Translations under genes and position numbers: made by a program
Shown: positions 6,149-7,015 of the stretch, piece after piece
Numbering within the stretch: the first letter of the stretch is position 1
How the letters are laid out: every line of letters starts with the position of its first letter
The notes under the pieces: model-generated
Seen by the model: only the letters and a program-made list of their open reading frames with translations
Told to the model about the DNA's origin: nothing
Databases searched by the model: none
From: JBBSQE01 sp038258095
Lineage (GTDB): Bacteria; Actinomycetota; Thermoleophilia; Solirubrobacterales; 70-9
Length of the DNA: 7,015 nt
Assembly: GCA_038258095.1 (NCBI GenBank)
Contig: JBBSQE010000163.1
Location: 1 to 7,015 of the forward strand
Reading direction: 5' to 3'

Positions 6149-6165
6149 GCGCCCAGGACGGGCGC
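6149..6165 (+). other. hairpin just upstream of the ribosome-binding site of the L7/L12-like gene
   Basis: GCGCCC (6149-6154) pairs perfectly with GGGCGC (6160-6165) around a 5-base loop, ending 5 bases before AGGGGGAA (6171-6178), the ribosome-binding site of the gene at 6183. No T run follows, so it is not a terminator. It could influence translation or be chance in this GC-rich gap (6077-6182). In the rest of that divergent gap I see only TAGGCT (6132-6137) as a possible -10 for the + strand, without a matching -35. Confidence 0.3.
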
Positions 6166-6182
6166 CGACAAGGGGGAATCGC

Positions 6183-6437
6183 ATGGCCAAGCAATACAAC
6201 GAGGCACAACTCAGCTCGTTCGTCGACCAGATCTTCAAGCGCCTCCAGCGAATTGAGAAGCAGCTGCTGATCGTCTCAGAGAAGGCCGGGGTGCCGATGG
6301 AGGATCCGACCGCGAGCGTCCCGCCCGAGGTCATCGAGCTTGCCCGGAACGGCGAGCGCATGGGCGCGATCCGCAAGTACCGCGAGCTGACCCGAGCCGA
6401 CATGCAGGAGGCGCAGGCTGCAATCGAATTGATCTAG
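6183..6437 (+). CDS. small protein with ribosomal L7/L12 C-terminal-like segment
   Basis: The 84-aa protein has two parts. Residues about 8-36 form a charged amphipathic helix, possibly a coiled coil (FVDQIFKRLQRIEKQLLIVSE). After a Pro-containing linker (MEDPTASVPPEV), residues about 49-84 resemble the C-terminal domain of ribosomal stalk protein bL12: VIELARNG, then GAIRKYRELT aligning with bL12's VIKVVRELT, and EAQAAIE aligning with EAKDLVE. It holds only about half of the bL12 domain and lacks the bL12 dimerisation domain, so it is not the stalk protein. Similar short proteins occur in actinobacteria without a known role; factor or ribosome binding is only a guess. The start is well supported: AGGGGGAA lies about 5 bases before the ATG. 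No signal peptide or membrane segment. It converges on the hydrolase gene, 27 bases apart. Confidence 0.85.
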   Translation: MAKQYNEAQLSSFVDQIFKRLQRIEKQLLIVSEKAGVPMEDPTASVPPEVIELARNGERMGAIRKYRELTRADMQEAQAAIELI

Positions 6438-6464
6438 GGCCTGGCGGTCTCCTCGCATTCCCGG

Positions 6465-7015
6465 TCAGTGCATGGCCAGACAGACCGCCTTCGTCTGCGC
6501 GCGCCGCAACAGGGGGAGGAGCCCGGGCGTGGCCTGGGAGGAGATGCTGAAGGTGACCGAGCGCCGACCGTTCCCGTTGGCCGCGATGAACTGCGTGTAT
6601 CCATTGATCGAGCCGGTGTGGCCGAAGACGGCTCCACATCCGGTGTCGTAGCGGAAGATGCCGAGGCCGGCCTTGTTCTTCCCGGGGCCGGCCGGCTCCG
6701 AGTGTCCCGGCCCGAACGGCCCCCGGCGAATCCGCACGTAATGGCGGATGAACCTGTTGAGATCGAGCGGCGTCGAGACGAGACCGCCCGATGCCCAGGC
6801 CCACCCGCCGAAGGCGATGCTCTGGCTGATGTCCTCCGGGGGTTGATCCCCGGACCCGTGCAGGAACGGGGTGGGAAGCAGAAGACCATGCGGAAGCAGG
6901 GTCGAGTGGAGGCCGAACGACCGCAGAACCTTGGCGCGCAGGACGGCGGCGTAGGGCTCACCCGTAATCGCTTCCAGAGCCAACCCGACGGCGATGTTGT
7001 CGCTGTTCGAGTAGC
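6465..7015 (-). CDS. serine beta-lactamase / D-Ala-D-Ala carboxypeptidase-like hydrolase, C-terminal part, partial
   Basis: The gene enters from the right edge; 182 codons plus TGA (6465-6467) are visible. The fragment opens with YSNSDN, the YxN second active-site motif of class C beta-lactamase-like serine hydrolases. It later shows SGGLVSTPLDLNRFI, the conserved strand-helix turn, and GHTGSINGY, the H/KTG third motif. The SxxK motif with the nucleophilic serine, and any signal peptide, lie outside the window. The family includes penicillin-binding carboxypeptidases, esterases and true beta-lactamases, usually exported, so substrate and resistance phenotype cannot be inferred. The C-terminus (AQTKAVCLAMH) ends soon after the last barrel strand as usual. 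The TTG at 6981-6983 is internal, not a start, because the frame and the YxN motif run through it. Confidence 0.87.
   Translation of the reverse strand, partial: YSNSDNIAVGLALEAITGEPYAAVLRAKVLRSFGLHSTLLPHGLLLPTPFLHGSGDQPPEDISQSIAFGGWAWASGGLVSTPLDLNRFIRHYVRIRRGPFGPGHSEPAGPGKNKAGLGIFRYDTGCGAVFGHTGSINGYTQFIAANGNGRRSVTFSISSQATPGLLPLLRRAQTKAVCLAMH

Overview
This is a high-GC chromosomal segment with strong codon bias, giving long spurious reading frames on both strands. The IF-3 sequence follows the actinobacterial pattern, with RIND-RIRVP, KYKYE and REIKLRPK blocks plus an acidic, Ala-rich tail. The short L7/L12-like protein and high GC also suggest Actinomycetota, possibly a deep-branching class such as Thermoleophilia. 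That placement is inference; nothing here proves it. I see no IS element, phage gene, CRISPR array or other sign of a recent island.

Layout. Bases 1-193 (+) hold the 3' end of a UDP-GlcNAc 2-epimerase gene (wecB-like), whose stop codon abuts the stop of infC (194-850, -). Upstream of infC on the same strand lie thrS (997-2925), a glycosyltransferase-fold gene sharing one base with thrS (2925-4154), a tRNA-Val(GAC) gene (4226-4298) and a small NfeD-like membrane protein gene (4332-4661). A likely promoter lies between thrS and infC. On the + strand, divergent from the NfeD-like gene, is a DUF389 membrane protein (4701-5612). It converges on a two-helix ion-channel-like gene (5621-6076, -). A small L7/L12-C-terminal-like protein (6183-6437, +) then converges on a truncated serine beta-lactamase-like hydrolase (6465-7015, -).

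How the genes work together. The core is translation: threonyl-tRNA synthetase, initiation factor 3 and a valine tRNA, all on one strand. thrS-infC is an ancient neighbourhood, but the usual next genes rpmI and rplT (L35, L20) are absent, because infC is followed at once by an unrelated convergent gene. The rest are membrane or envelope genes with no obvious joint pathway.

Most worth a second look: (1) the glycosyltransferase-fold protein joined to thrS, which resembles trehalose synthase TreT (GT4) but has lost nearly all its active-site motifs; (2) a tRNA-Val with C instead of the near-universal U at position 33; (3) a K+-channel-like protein whose filter has S-T-A where G-Y-G is expected. 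No clearly new multi-gene system is evident.
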